A DNA stretch of 22,550 bases from Chersky-806 sp036502405 (lineage in GTDB: Bacteria > Actinomycetota > Acidimicrobiia > IMCC26256 > JAENVU01), in contig DASXYP010000105.1 of the NCBI GenBank assembly GCA_036502405.1, positions 1-22,550 on the forward strand. Direction: 5' to 3'. The position numbers were made by a program, and so were the translations under genes. A model generated the notes under the pieces. It was not told the DNA's origin and searched no databases. It saw only the letters and a list, made by a program, of their open reading frames with translations. Below, in pieces: positions 5,663 to 12,878 of this stretch; position 1 is the first letter of the stretch, and the number at the start of each line of letters is the position of its first letter.

Positions 5663-6286
5663 CTACCGACTGCTCACCGCGATCGAGACGCGGCCGGGTG
5701 ACGCGTCGACCTTGATCGGGTGCTTCCCGTCGAGACCCACGATCCAGCCGACGACTCCTTCCTCGGCGGCGTAGATCGCCAAGCCCCTGACGACCTTCGT
5801 GCCGGTCGGGCTGATCACCCGAGGACCGGTGTAGGTCAACGGCGCCGACGGCTGGTCGAAGTCGGCGATCCACGCGGGCTGGAACCGGACCCGGAGGTAG
5901 GCCGTTCCCGGCGGCTTCACCCGCCGACCCGCGCTGTCGGCGAACGGGCCGGCCGAGTACTCGATGACGTAGCTCGGCGCCGGCGCCGCGCTGGACAGGA
6001 ACGTGAACGTCACGGTGTCCTCACAGGGCGCGGTCCCCGTCGTCACGGCAGAGAGCAGCTGGTTGTCGGTGACGACCGCATTGCGCTGCGGGGACGTCGA
6101 GCCGCCGAAGCGGCAGAGCACCGTCGTCGACGGGCTGCTCGTCGACGAGGGCTTCGTCGACGTCGAGCGCGTCGTCGAGGTCCGGCCGGCATCTGAGGCC
6201 CCCTTCGACCCGCCGCCGTCGCACCCGGCCAGCACCAGGGCGGCCGCAACGGCGGCGACCGGCACCACCCGCAGCACCCGCAGCAT
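5663..6286 (-). CDS. AMIN-like domain lipoprotein
   Basis: From ATG 6286 the product is 207 residues with a lipoprotein signal: a short basic start, a hydrophobic run (VVPVAAVAAALVLA) and the lipobox L-A-G-C ending at Cys22. A Ser/Thr-rich linker (about 27-55) leads to a globular part with Cys58 and Cys88 possibly bonded. The pattern SYVIEYSAGPFADSAGR, YLRVRFQPA, LTYTGPRVI and GWIVGLDG matches the actinobacterial AMIN-like beta-domain, which is related to domains that localise cell-wall amidases. It would sit outside the membrane; its ligand is unknown. A longer frame to 6343 exists, but ATG 6286 is preferred because it places the signal peptide correctly and has a purine-rich GGGGAGG close upstream. 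It diverges from the thiolase gene and converges tightly with the oxidoreductase. Confidence 0.82.
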   Translation of the reverse strand: MLRVLRVVPVAAVAAALVLAGCDGGGSKGASDAGRTSTTRSTSTKPSSTSSPSTTVLCRFGGSTSPQRNAVVTDNQLLSAVTTGTAPCEDTVTFTFLSSAAPAPSYVIEYSAGPFADSAGRRVKPPGTAYLRVRFQPAWIADFDQPSAPLTYTGPRVISPTGTKVVRGLAIYAAEEGVVGWIVGLDGKHPIKVDASPGRVSIAVSSR

Positions 6287-6301
6287 CGCCTCCCCTTTTC
6301 T

Positions 6302-6315
6302 CCGTCGGCCGACGG
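6302..6315. promoter_or_regulatory. 14-bp perfect palindrome in divergent lipoprotein/thiolase region
   Basis: CCGTCGGCCGACGG reads the same on both strands. It sits 15 bp upstream of the lipoprotein start, inside the 152-bp divergent gap 6287-6438. Palindromes of this length occur a few times by chance in 22 kb of this composition, so an operator role is only a possibility. The rest of the gap holds the thiolase promoter candidate and nothing else clear. Confidence 0.3.
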
Positions 6316-6374
6316 CCCCGGTCTCCGAAGCCGTCGCCGTCACTCTGCCCGAACGGGGGCCTCCGGGCGCGCAG

Positions 6375-6380
6375 TACGAT
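6375..6380 (+). promoter_or_regulatory. -10 hexamer TACGAT upstream of thiolase
   Basis: TACGAT would start transcription near 6387, leaving a leader of about 52 nt that contains the Shine-Dalgarno GGAGGA at 6430-6435, just before GTG 6439. This is a leadered promoter, unlike many in the window. Confidence 0.42.
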
Positions 6381-6438
6381 CCACCCGCGCCGGTCCCGGC
6401 GGGTTCGGCGCCCCGTCCGCTCAGCCCCTGGAGGACCC

Positions 6439-7626
6439 GTGGCTCCGCTCGCAGACACCGATGTCGTCATCGTCGAAGCGGTCCGATCGCCGCTGGGTCG
6501 CCGCAACGGCGGGCTCTCGACCGTCCACCCGGCCGACCTGCTCGGCGGGGTGCAGGTGGGGGCCGTCGAGCGCTCCGGGATCGACCCGCACGAGGTGGGC
6601 CAGCTCGTCGGCGGCTGCGTCAGCCAGGTCGGTGAGCAGACGTTCAACATCGCCCGCACCGCGTGGCTGTCGGCCGGGATGCCGCTCGAGGTCGCGGGGA
6701 CGACCGTCGACGCGCAGTGCGGCTCGTCGCAGCAGGCCACGAACCTCGCCACCACGCTCGTGAAGGCCGGAGTCGTCGAGGTGGCGCTGAGCTGCGGGGT
6801 CGAGAGCATGAGCCGGGTGCCGCTCGGCGCCGCCGTGCGCGGGGAGTTCGGCCGCCCGACCCCGAAGTCGTACTTCGCCCGCTACGAGGTCACGTCGCAG
6901 TTCGAGGGCGCCGAGCGCATCGCGGAGCAATGGGGCGTCACCCGCGAGGACTGTGACCGCTTCGGCCTCGAGTCCCAGACCCGCGCCCAGCGGGCATGGG
7001 CGGAAGGCCGGTTCGAGCGCGAGGTCAAGCCCGTCGACGCGCCCGACGTCGATGAGGAGGGCAAGCCCACCGGTTCGACGCACACCGTCACCCGCGACGA
7101 GGGACTTCGCGAGACGTCGCTCGAGGCCCTCGCGAAGCTGAAGCCCGTCGGGCGCGAGGACGGCGTGCACACCGCGGGCTCGTCGTCGCAGATCACCGAT
7201 GGTGCGGCCGCGGTGCTGCTGATGACCGCGGCCAAGGCGAAGGACCTCGGGCTCCGGCCGCGGGCGCGCGTCGTCGACCAGTGCCTCGTCGGCGTCGACC
7301 CGGTGCTGATGCTGACCGGCCCGATCGATGCCACCCGGTTGCTGCTCCAGCGCACCGGTCTCGGCATGGCCGACCTCGACACGGTCGAGATCAACGAGGC
7401 GTTCGCGTCCGTCGTGCTCGCGTGGGAGCGCGAGCTCAAGCCCGACATGGACAAGGTGAACCCGAACGGTGGCGCGATCGCGCTCGGGCACCCGGTCGGC
7501 GCCACCGGCGCCCGGCTCGTCACGACCGCACTCCACGAGCTCGAGCGGACCGACGGCGCGCTCGGACTGATCACGATGTGCTGCGGCGGCGGTCTGGGCA
7601 CCGGCACGATCATCGAGCGGGTCTGA
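6439..7626 (+). CDS. Thiolase (acetyl-CoA acyltransferase, FadA-type)
   Basis: This is a 395-residue thiolase of normal length. The acyl-accepting cysteine lies in VDAQCGSSQQA (Cys94). The base pair of the second half is intact: His351 in GHPVGATGAR, and Cys381 in the CCGGGLG motif. VEINEAFASV, the conserved NEAF loop, is also present. Thiolases of this type either cleave 3-ketoacyl-CoA to acetyl-CoA and a shortened acyl-CoA (beta-oxidation or side-chain degradation) or run the reverse condensation; sequence alone does not choose. GTG 6439 is supported by GGAGG a few bases upstream. It is followed after 19 bp by the AidB-like gene, so the two are probably one transcript. It is cytoplasmic, with no sign of decay. 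Confidence 0.92.
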   Translation: MAPLADTDVVIVEAVRSPLGRRNGGLSTVHPADLLGGVQVGAVERSGIDPHEVGQLVGGCVSQVGEQTFNIARTAWLSAGMPLEVAGTTVDAQCGSSQQATNLATTLVKAGVVEVALSCGVESMSRVPLGAAVRGEFGRPTPKSYFARYEVTSQFEGAERIAEQWGVTREDCDRFGLESQTRAQRAWAEGRFEREVKPVDAPDVDEEGKPTGSTHTVTRDEGLRETSLEALAKLKPVGREDGVHTAGSSSQITDGAAAVLLMTAAKAKDLGLRPRARVVDQCLVGVDPVLMLTGPIDATRLLLQRTGLGMADLDTVEINEAFASVVLAWERELKPDMDKVNPNGGAIALGHPVGATGARLVTTALHELERTDGALGLITMCCGGGLGTGTIIERV

Positions 7627-7645
7627 CCGCTCGGCGGTCCCGCCC

Positions 7646-9301
7646 GTGGCCACCCGCGACGTCCTGAACCAACCCCCGCCGCTCGACGGCTACGACGTCT
7701 ACGGCGCGGACGTCGCGCTCGCCGAAGCCGTGCCGCGGCACGGCGCGCGTTGGGCAGTGGACCGGTTGCACGCGCTCGGCGAGCAGGCCGGCACCGCGGA
7801 GACCATCGCGCTGGGTGCGACCGCGAACGAGAACCCGCCGCGCCTTCGCACCCACGACCGGTTCGGCAACCGGATCGACTCCGTCGACTACCACCCCGCG
7901 TATCACGAGCTCATGCAGGTCGCGGTGGGTCACGAGCTGCACGGTGGCCCGTGGCGCGACGCGCAGGACGGCGCCCACGTCGCGCGGGCCGCGGGCTTCA
8001 TGGTGTGGAGCCAGGTGGACGCGGGCCACGGGTGCCCCGTGTCGATGACGTACGCGATCATCCCGGCACTGCGCGCGGAGCCGAGCCTCGCCCGCGTGTG
8101 GGAGCCGCGCCTCACCAGCGCGACGTACGACCCGCGCCCGCTCCCCGCCGCGCAGAAGCTCGGAGCGATCGCCGGGATGGCGATGACCGAGAAGCAGGGC
8201 GGCTCGGACGTCCGGGCCAACACGACCCGCGCGGTGGCCGAGAACGGCGGCGGGCCCGGCGCGCCCTACCGGCTGACCGGGCACAAGTGGTTCTGCTCCG
8301 CACCGATGAGCGACGCGTTCCTCATGCTCGCCCAGGCGCCGGGCGGGCTCTCCTGCTTCTTCGTTCACCGTCGGCGTGACGACGGGACGATCAACGGGAT
8401 CGAGATCCAGCGGCTCAAGGACAAGCTGGGCAACCGTTCGAACGCGTCGAGCGAGATCGAGCTCGACGACGCCGAGGGGCGGTTGGTGGGCGACGAGGGG
8501 CGGGGCGTCCCGACGATCATCCAGATGGTCAACCACACGCGACTCGACTGCGTCCTCGGCGCGGCGTCGGGCATGCGCCAGGCGGTCGCGCAGGCGACCC
8601 ACCATGCTGCGCACCGGCGCGCCTTCGGCCGCGAGCTCGTCGACCAGCCGTTGATGCGCAACGTGCTCGCGGACCTCGCGGTCGAGAGTGAGGCCGCGAC
8701 GACGGTGGCGATCCGGCTCGCCGCGGCGTACGACGCGACCGACCGGCCCGACGCCGATCCCCACGAGGTCGCCTTCGCCCGGCTCGCGACCGCGGTGGGC
8801 AAGTACTGGGTGTGCAAGCGTCAGCCGGGACTCGTCGCCGAGGCGCTCGAGTGCCTCGGGGGCAACGGGTACGTCGAGGAGTCGATCCTGCCCCGGCTGT
8901 TCCGGGAGTCGCCGCTGAACGGGATCTGGGAGGGTTCGGGCAACGTCATCTGCCTGGACGTGCTGCGCGCCATGGGCCGCGCGCCGGCGTCGGTCGACGC
9001 CTTCCGGGAGGAGGTCCTGGCCGCGTCGGGCACCGACCCGCGCTTCGACGCCCACTGCCGGCGCCTCGACGCGATCCTCGCGGAACCCGCCGATCTGGAG
9101 TGGCGCGCGCGGTCGATCGTCGCGGCCATGGCCGTAGCGCTCCAGGCCTCGCTGCTGATCCGGGCCGGCTCCGACGCCGTCGCCGATGCGTTCTGCGTGT
9201 CGCGGCTGGATCCCGACGGGCGCTCGGCGACGTACGGCACGCTGCCGGCGGGTGTCGACGCGGCCGCGATCGTCGAACGCGCCCGTCCGGCGGTGGGGTG
9301 A
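7646..9301 (+). CDS. AidB-like acyl-CoA dehydrogenase family protein
   Basis: The 551-residue protein follows E. coli AidB along its length: NQPPPL and ALAEAVPRHGARW near the start, TAETIALGATANENPPRLRTHDRFGNRIDSVDYHPAYHELM, then the FAD-binding acyl-CoA dehydrogenase core with GMAMTEKQGGSDVRANTTRA, GHKWFCSAPMSDAFL and ALECLGGNGYVEES. It ends with the WEGSGNVICLDVLRA segment carrying the family's catalytic-position residues. The C-terminal extension typical of AidB is present. AidB is an FAD protein induced with the alkylation response in E. coli; its true reaction is unsettled, and related proteins may act on acyl-CoA. Here it lies 19 bp after a thiolase, which leaves an acyl-CoA role open. 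No ada or alkA gene is in view. The GTG start has no obvious Shine-Dalgarno. Confidence 0.87.
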   Translation: MATRDVLNQPPPLDGYDVYGADVALAEAVPRHGARWAVDRLHALGEQAGTAETIALGATANENPPRLRTHDRFGNRIDSVDYHPAYHELMQVAVGHELHGGPWRDAQDGAHVARAAGFMVWSQVDAGHGCPVSMTYAIIPALRAEPSLARVWEPRLTSATYDPRPLPAAQKLGAIAGMAMTEKQGGSDVRANTTRAVAENGGGPGAPYRLTGHKWFCSAPMSDAFLMLAQAPGGLSCFFVHRRRDDGTINGIEIQRLKDKLGNRSNASSEIELDDAEGRLVGDEGRGVPTIIQMVNHTRLDCVLGAASGMRQAVAQATHHAAHRRAFGRELVDQPLMRNVLADLAVESEAATTVAIRLAAAYDATDRPDADPHEVAFARLATAVGKYWVCKRQPGLVAEALECLGGNGYVEESILPRLFRESPLNGIWEGSGNVICLDVLRAMGRAPASVDAFREEVLAASGTDPRFDAHCRRLDAILAEPADLEWRARSIVAAMAVALQASLLIRAGSDAVADAFCVSRLDPDGRSATYGTLPAGVDAAAIVERARPAVG

Positions 9302-9309
9302 CCGGCCGG

Positions 9310-9315
9310 TAGCCT
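9310..9315 (+). promoter_or_regulatory. -10 hexamer TAGCCT, leaderless start of YdjC-family gene
   Basis: TAGCCT lies in the 21-bp gap after the AidB-like gene and ends 7 nt before GTG 9323. There is no Shine-Dalgarno, so the gene may have its own leaderless transcript despite following an operon closely. Confidence 0.52.
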
Positions 9316-9322
9316 GCACGCC

Positions 9323-10156
9323 GTGACGACCCTCGCCGAGCGGCTCGGCCATTCGCCCGACGCCAAGCTGCTGATCATCAACTGCGACGATCTCGGCTCG
9401 TCACGCTCGGCGAACGTCGCGGTCTACGCGGCCCTCCGCCACGGCCTCGCCACGAGCGCCACGCTGATGGTCCCCTGCCCGTGGGCCCGCGATGCCGCCG
9501 CGCAGTACCGGGGCGAGGACGTCGGGGTGCACCTCACGTTGAACGCCGAGTGGGAGACGTACCGGTGGGGGCCGATCACCCACTCCCCCAGCCTGCTCGA
9601 CGGCGACGGCGGGTTCCCGCGCACGCTCGACGACATCTGGGACCACGCCGACCTCGAGGAGGTCCGCAAGGAGTGCCGGGCGCAGATCGAGCGCGCGATC
9701 TTCTGGGGCTTCGACGTCAGCCACCTCGACAGCCACATGGGCACCCTGCAGCTGCGTCCGGAGTTCTTCGACGTGTACCTCGAGCTCGCGGTCGACTTCC
9801 AGCTGCCGCTGCGCATGGGTGGCGCCAGCAGCGAGGGCCGGGTGGGCTTCCCGTTCCGCCGGCTCGCGGCCGAGGAGGGGATCGTCTCGACCGACCACTT
9901 CGTGTACACCCACGTCGGGTCACGGCGGGCCGTCGAGCGGACGCTGATGGACCTCCGGCCCGGCGTCACCGAGGTCTACTTCCACCCCGCGGTCGACACC
10001 GACGAGCTCCGGGCGTCCCACCCCGACTGGCCGGGCCGGGTCGAGGACCACGCCGCGCTCTGCTCCGACCCGTCGCTTCGCGACCTGATCGACCGCGCCG
10101 GCGCCACCCTCATCGGCTACCGCGAGCTCCGCGACCTCCAACGCACGTCCTCCTGA
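9323..10156 (+). CDS. ChbG/HpnK (YdjC)-family carbohydrate deacetylase
   Basis: The 277-residue protein fits the YdjC/ChbG/HpnK family (PF04794), metal-dependent deacetylases of N-acetylated sugars with a TIM-barrel-like fold. The metal-site motifs are visible: LIINCDDLGSS with Asp22-Asp23, a strand ending in GVHLTLNAEW with His70, and VSHLDSHMGTLQ with His134 and His138. A late TEVYFHPAVDTDELR segment supplies the last conserved histidine. Length is normal and there is no signal peptide. E. coli ChbG acts on chitooligosaccharides and HpnK on hopanoid sugars; no matching pathway genes are nearby, so the substrate is unassigned. The start GTG 9323 is supported by the TAGCCT hexamer 7 nt before it. 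Confidence 0.85.
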   Translation: MTTLAERLGHSPDAKLLIINCDDLGSSRSANVAVYAALRHGLATSATLMVPCPWARDAAAQYRGEDVGVHLTLNAEWETYRWGPITHSPSLLDGDGGFPRTLDDIWDHADLEEVRKECRAQIERAIFWGFDVSHLDSHMGTLQLRPEFFDVYLELAVDFQLPLRMGGASSEGRVGFPFRRLAAEEGIVSTDHFVYTHVGSRRAVERTLMDLRPGVTEVYFHPAVDTDELRASHPDWPGRVEDHAALCSDPSLRDLIDRAGATLIGYRELRDLQRTSS

Positions 10157-10208
10157 CCTCCTCCCCTCCGCGCCACCTGCCCCTCCCCGCCGTTTGTCCG
10201 AATCTCGC

Positions 10209-10481
10209 TCAGAGTGCGCGCTTGTCGAGGACTCGAAGGATGCGGATCTCGGGGCGGCTCTCGGCGTTGCCTGACGCTGTCGTCCGCTCACCGAGCAACG
10301 TCCAGAGCTTCGACGGGTGCCGGCCCGGCGCCTGACCGAGCGCCGAGCGCGAACGTTCGACCGACCACACCGTGACCTCGTGGCGAATGAGCCCGGCGTC
10401 GAGCGCGCGCGCGATCTGGCCGAGCGAGAGCCGTCCTGTGCAGTCGACGAGCGTCCGCGCGAACGACGTGGGAAGAGCGAC
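10209..10481 (-). pseudogene. Decayed fragment of an AbiEi/DUF559-type protein
   Basis: Directly after the stop of the SCP2-like gene, the same minus-strand frame stays open for 90 codons to a TGA at 10211-10209. The translation includes ALPTSFARTLVDCTGRLSLG, then ARALDAGLIRHEVTVW, PGRHPSKLWTLLGER and AESRPEIRILRVL. This matches the middle of a large actinobacterial family with an AbiEi-like winged-helix front and a DUF559 (restriction-endonuclease-fold-like) back. The usual pattern there is TSxxRTLVDxxGxLs...LARALDdalrr...GRrp...aeSxlEmrllrll. The N-terminal winged helix and the C-terminal DUF559 part are both missing, and there is no start codon or ribosome site. It looks like a relic exposed after the SCP2 stop, not a working gene. 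Homology is inferred by eye. Confidence 0.6.
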
Positions 10482-10868
10482 TCAGAGGTCGGTGATCTGG
10501 CGGATCTGGTCCTGGAGGGACTTGTACTCGGGAGAGTTGGTCAGCGGCATCAGGGCCATCAGCTTGGCCATGTTCCCCGCGACCTTCATCCGGCCCTGCA
10601 TGAACGCCGCGTTCGCGTCCAGCTCACCCTCCTGCACCTTCACCGCGTCGTCGTAGACCAGGGTCATCGTGAAGTCCGCGTCGGGCGCGTCACCGAGCGC
10701 GCTCTCGAGGAGCTTGCCGTTCTCGAGGATCCAGTAGTACCGGACGTCACCGTCGGGGCCGCCGGTCACGACGTACTGCATCTGCGCGGACGCGCCAGGG
10801 CGCTCGGGTTGGCTCTCGGCGAGCACCCGGGTCTCGTCCAGCCACTCCTGGCTCAGGAACTTCGTCAA
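10482..10868 (-). CDS. SCP2 sterol-binding domain-like protein
   Basis: The likely product is 128 residues from a TTG start at 10868. It reads MTKFLSQEWLDETRVLAES and then a compact alpha/beta domain containing MQYVVTGGPDGDVRYYWILENGKLLESALG, ADFTMTLVYDDAVKVQEGELDANAAFMQGRMKVAGNMAKLM. The run from DFTMT to the GRMKVAGNMAKL helix is typical of SCP2 (sterol carrier protein 2) domains, which bind lipids or acyl-CoA. Longer frames upstream read through the Mca gene and are rejected. TTG 10868 overlaps the Mca stop in the sequence TTGA and has GAGGA about 5 nt upstream, so translation is probably coupled. It is the last gene of the minus-strand lipid/cyclase/Mca cluster. Its role is probably to carry a lipid or acyl-CoA for the dehydrogenase; that is inference. 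Confidence 0.8.
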   Translation of the reverse strand: MTKFLSQEWLDETRVLAESQPERPGASAQMQYVVTGGPDGDVRYYWILENGKLLESALGDAPDADFTMTLVYDDAVKVQEGELDANAAFMQGRMKVAGNMAKLMALMPLTNSPEYKSLQDQIRQITDL

Positions 10869-11761
10869 CGGGTCCTCGCGGGCGCGCGCAGCCCGGCGAA
10901 CAGGTCGTCCTCGACCTCGCCCTCGGGCACGCCGGTGTCCACGAGCGTGCGGGCGAGGACGAACTCCTCCCACGGGAAGATCTCGCGCACGACGTCGTCG
11001 GGCAGCCGCATCCAGAACCCGGTCGGGTCGACCTGGGTCCGGTGCGCGAGCAGGGCCTCGCGCCGCTTGTGCAGGAAGTCGCCCACGTCGACGAACGTCG
11101 TGAACTGGTCGTCGTGCTCCTCGAAGCCCTCACGCTCGAACCACTGCGCGTACGGGCTCTCCTCGCCGCGGGCGATGAACGCGTCGTGCAGCGCGCGGAC
11201 CCGCCGGGCCGACCACCCCGTGTAGTACATCTTCTGGGGCTGCCACGGCTCCCCCGCGTCGGGGAACGCGTCCGGATCGCCCGCCGCGTCGAACGCGGGA
11301 CCGGAGATCTCGTGCACGCGGACGTGGTCGGGGTGCGGATAGAACTTGCTGTCGTCGCCGTAGGTGATGATCACCTGCGGACGCTCCGCCCGGATGATCC
11401 GCACGAGCCGTTCCACCGCCTCTTCGAGCGGCGCGTTCGCGAAGTTCTCGGGCCGGGCGTTGGCCTCGGTGTCCTTCATCCCGGAGTCGCGGTACCCGAG
11501 CATGTACAGCTTCTCGTAGCCGATCGTGTCGACGCTGTCCTGCAGCTCCTGCATCCGGACCGCGTGCAGGTTGGCGCGCGTCTCGGGGGTGTCCGCCGCG
11601 GGGTTCAGGATCTCGCCCTCCTCCCCGCCCGTGCAGCAGACGAGGACGCCGCCGATGCCCTCCGCCGCGTACTTCGCGACGGTCGAGGCACCTTTGGACG
11701 CTTCGTCGTCGGGGTGGGCGTGGACGGAGAGGAGACGGAGGGGGGCGGGTGCATCACTCAT
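10865..11761 (-). CDS. mca: Mycothiol S-conjugate amidase (Mca), PIG-L family
   Basis: This 298-residue zinc amidase belongs to the PIG-L/LmbE family. Near the N-terminus SVHAHPDDEASKG carries the zinc ligands His16 and Asp19 and the general base Asp18. HPDH at 143-146 supplies the third ligand His146 and the catalytic His143. Length and the C-terminal segment (FTTFVDVGDFLHKRREALLAHRTQVDP) fit Mca better than the shorter deacetylase MshB. Mca cleaves mycothiol S-conjugates, releasing a mercapturic acid for export and recycling GlcN-Ins, which removes electrophiles from the cytoplasm. ATG 11761 is supported by a TAGCGT hexamer 9 nt upstream. It lies 12 bp after the cyclase gene and overlaps the SCP2-like gene by 4 nt. 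MshB is the main alternative, considered less likely. Confidence 0.85.
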   Translation of the reverse strand: MSDAPAPLRLLSVHAHPDDEASKGASTVAKYAAEGIGGVLVCCTGGEEGEILNPAADTPETRANLHAVRMQELQDSVDTIGYEKLYMLGYRDSGMKDTEANARPENFANAPLEEAVERLVRIIRAERPQVIITYGDDSKFYPHPDHVRVHEISGPAFDAAGDPDAFPDAGEPWQPQKMYYTGWSARRVRALHDAFIARGEESPYAQWFEREGFEEHDDQFTTFVDVGDFLHKRREALLAHRTQVDPTGFWMRLPDDVVREIFPWEEFVLARTLVDTGVPEGEVEDDLFAGLRAPARTR

Positions 11762-11770
11762 GTGCCAGCA

Positions 11771-11776
11771 ACGCTA
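11771..11776 (-). promoter_or_regulatory. -10 hexamer TAGCGT for mca, containing the cyclase stop codon
   Basis: On minus, TAGCGT ends 9 nt before the mca ATG. Its first three bases are the TAG stop codon of the adenylate cyclase gene. It could give mca a leaderless transcript independent of the operon. Confidence 0.45.
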
Positions 11777-12856
11777 CCGCGCGACTTCGCCCGTCCCCGC
11801 CCGGAGCGGCCAGGTCCCGACCCGTCCGATGTCGCGGATCTTGCGGTCCCGGGACCGCCCCCAGGCGAAGGCCGGATCATCGCCGATCGCGTCGTGCAGC
11901 TCGGTCGACGCCAGGATCGTCCCGGGGTACGCGACCTCGACGAGCCGGTGGGCGAGGTTCACCACCGGGCCGTAGTAGTCGCCTTCGCGGGCGATCACCG
12001 AACCGTGCGCGAGCCCGCCGCGCGCAACCGGCAGGACCTCGTCGGCCTCAGTGCGCTCCGTGAGCCGCAGCGCGATGGCGGCCGCCACCTCCGGCGACTC
12101 CGAGACGAACATCACCTCGTCGCCGATGGTCTTGACGACGCGCCCGCCGAGCTCGGCGATCGTGTCGTGGGTGAGCGCCTCGAAGCGGGTGACGAGCGCG
12201 CCGAGCTCGTCGTCCTCCAGCTCCTGGCTGAGCGCGGTGTACCCGACGAGGTCGAGGAACCCGACCGCCAGCGTCGGGCGCGTCGCGGAGCTGTCCTCGG
12301 TCGCGAGCTTCCGCCATACCGCGTCCCGCAGCTGCAGGCGCAACACGTAGTCGAGCAGCTCGGCGACCGACGGCCAGTCGAGGTTGTCGATGTAGATCGC
12401 GGCGAGCGCCTCGTCGTCGAGCCCCAGCTCCCGGCCCGCGTCGATCGAGTCGACGAACGAGTCGCTCAGCACCTCGGCGACCCGTGCCATCCCGATGCTC
12501 AGTGCGCGCACCTGCTGGACCAGCGCATCCACCGCTTCGGACCGGGATCCGTTGCGACGCATGAACCACGCCTCGACGCGGACCTGCAGCGTGCGCAGGA
12601 CGTTGACGGACTCCTCGCTGAAGACCGGCGCGCCTTCCGGGACGTCCGGGAAGCCGAGGGCGCGCCAGAGCCTGACGCTGACCTCGGGATCGACACCGGA
12701 ACGCTGCGCGACCTCGGCGCGCGAGTAGACGGCCGGCTGCCCGGAGAGCCCGCGGTCGATCGCGAGGAGCGTGAGCCAGCCTTCCGACCGAGCGCGGCGG
12801 ACCTCGTCGTGAGTCGCGCCGCGATCGAGGAGGTACTGCTCGAGCTCTGGGTTCAC
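11774..12856 (-). CDS. Class III adenylate cyclase with N-terminal regulatory domain (Rv1264-like)
   Basis: The product is 360 residues from GTG 12856, with no membrane segment. The N-terminal half (about 1-185) has a segment RAEVAQRSGVDPEVSVRLWRALGFPDVPE followed by helices. This resembles the regulatory domain of mycobacterial Rv1264, a pH-sensing cyclase. The C-terminal cyclase domain starts at VGFLDLVGYT. All six canonical residues are present with standard spacing: metal ligands Asp202 and Asp246, adenine-selecting Lys242 and Asp293, and transition-state residues Asn300 and Arg304. It should make cAMP as a homodimer. GAGGA precedes the GTG by 8 nt. It lies 22 bp after the acyl-CoA dehydrogenase gene and 12 bp before mca. 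Catalytic competence is well supported; what the N-terminal domain senses is unknown. Confidence 0.9.
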   Translation of the reverse strand: MNPELEQYLLDRGATHDEVRRARSEGWLTLLAIDRGLSGQPAVYSRAEVAQRSGVDPEVSVRLWRALGFPDVPEGAPVFSEESVNVLRTLQVRVEAWFMRRNGSRSEAVDALVQQVRALSIGMARVAEVLSDSFVDSIDAGRELGLDDEALAAIYIDNLDWPSVAELLDYVLRLQLRDAVWRKLATEDSSATRPTLAVGFLDLVGYTALSQELEDDELGALVTRFEALTHDTIAELGGRVVKTIGDEVMFVSESPEVAAAIALRLTERTEADEVLPVARGGLAHGSVIAREGDYYGPVVNLAHRLVEVAYPGTILASTELHDAIGDDPAFAWGRSRDRKIRDIGRVGTWPLRAGTGEVAR

Positions 12857-12878
12857 AGCGTCGATCCTCGCACCGCCG

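Noticed and set aside
10317..11225. A 302-codon plus-strand ORF over the pseudogene, SCP2 and mca
   Set aside because: Antisense to genes with clear domains; composition typical of a shadow frame.
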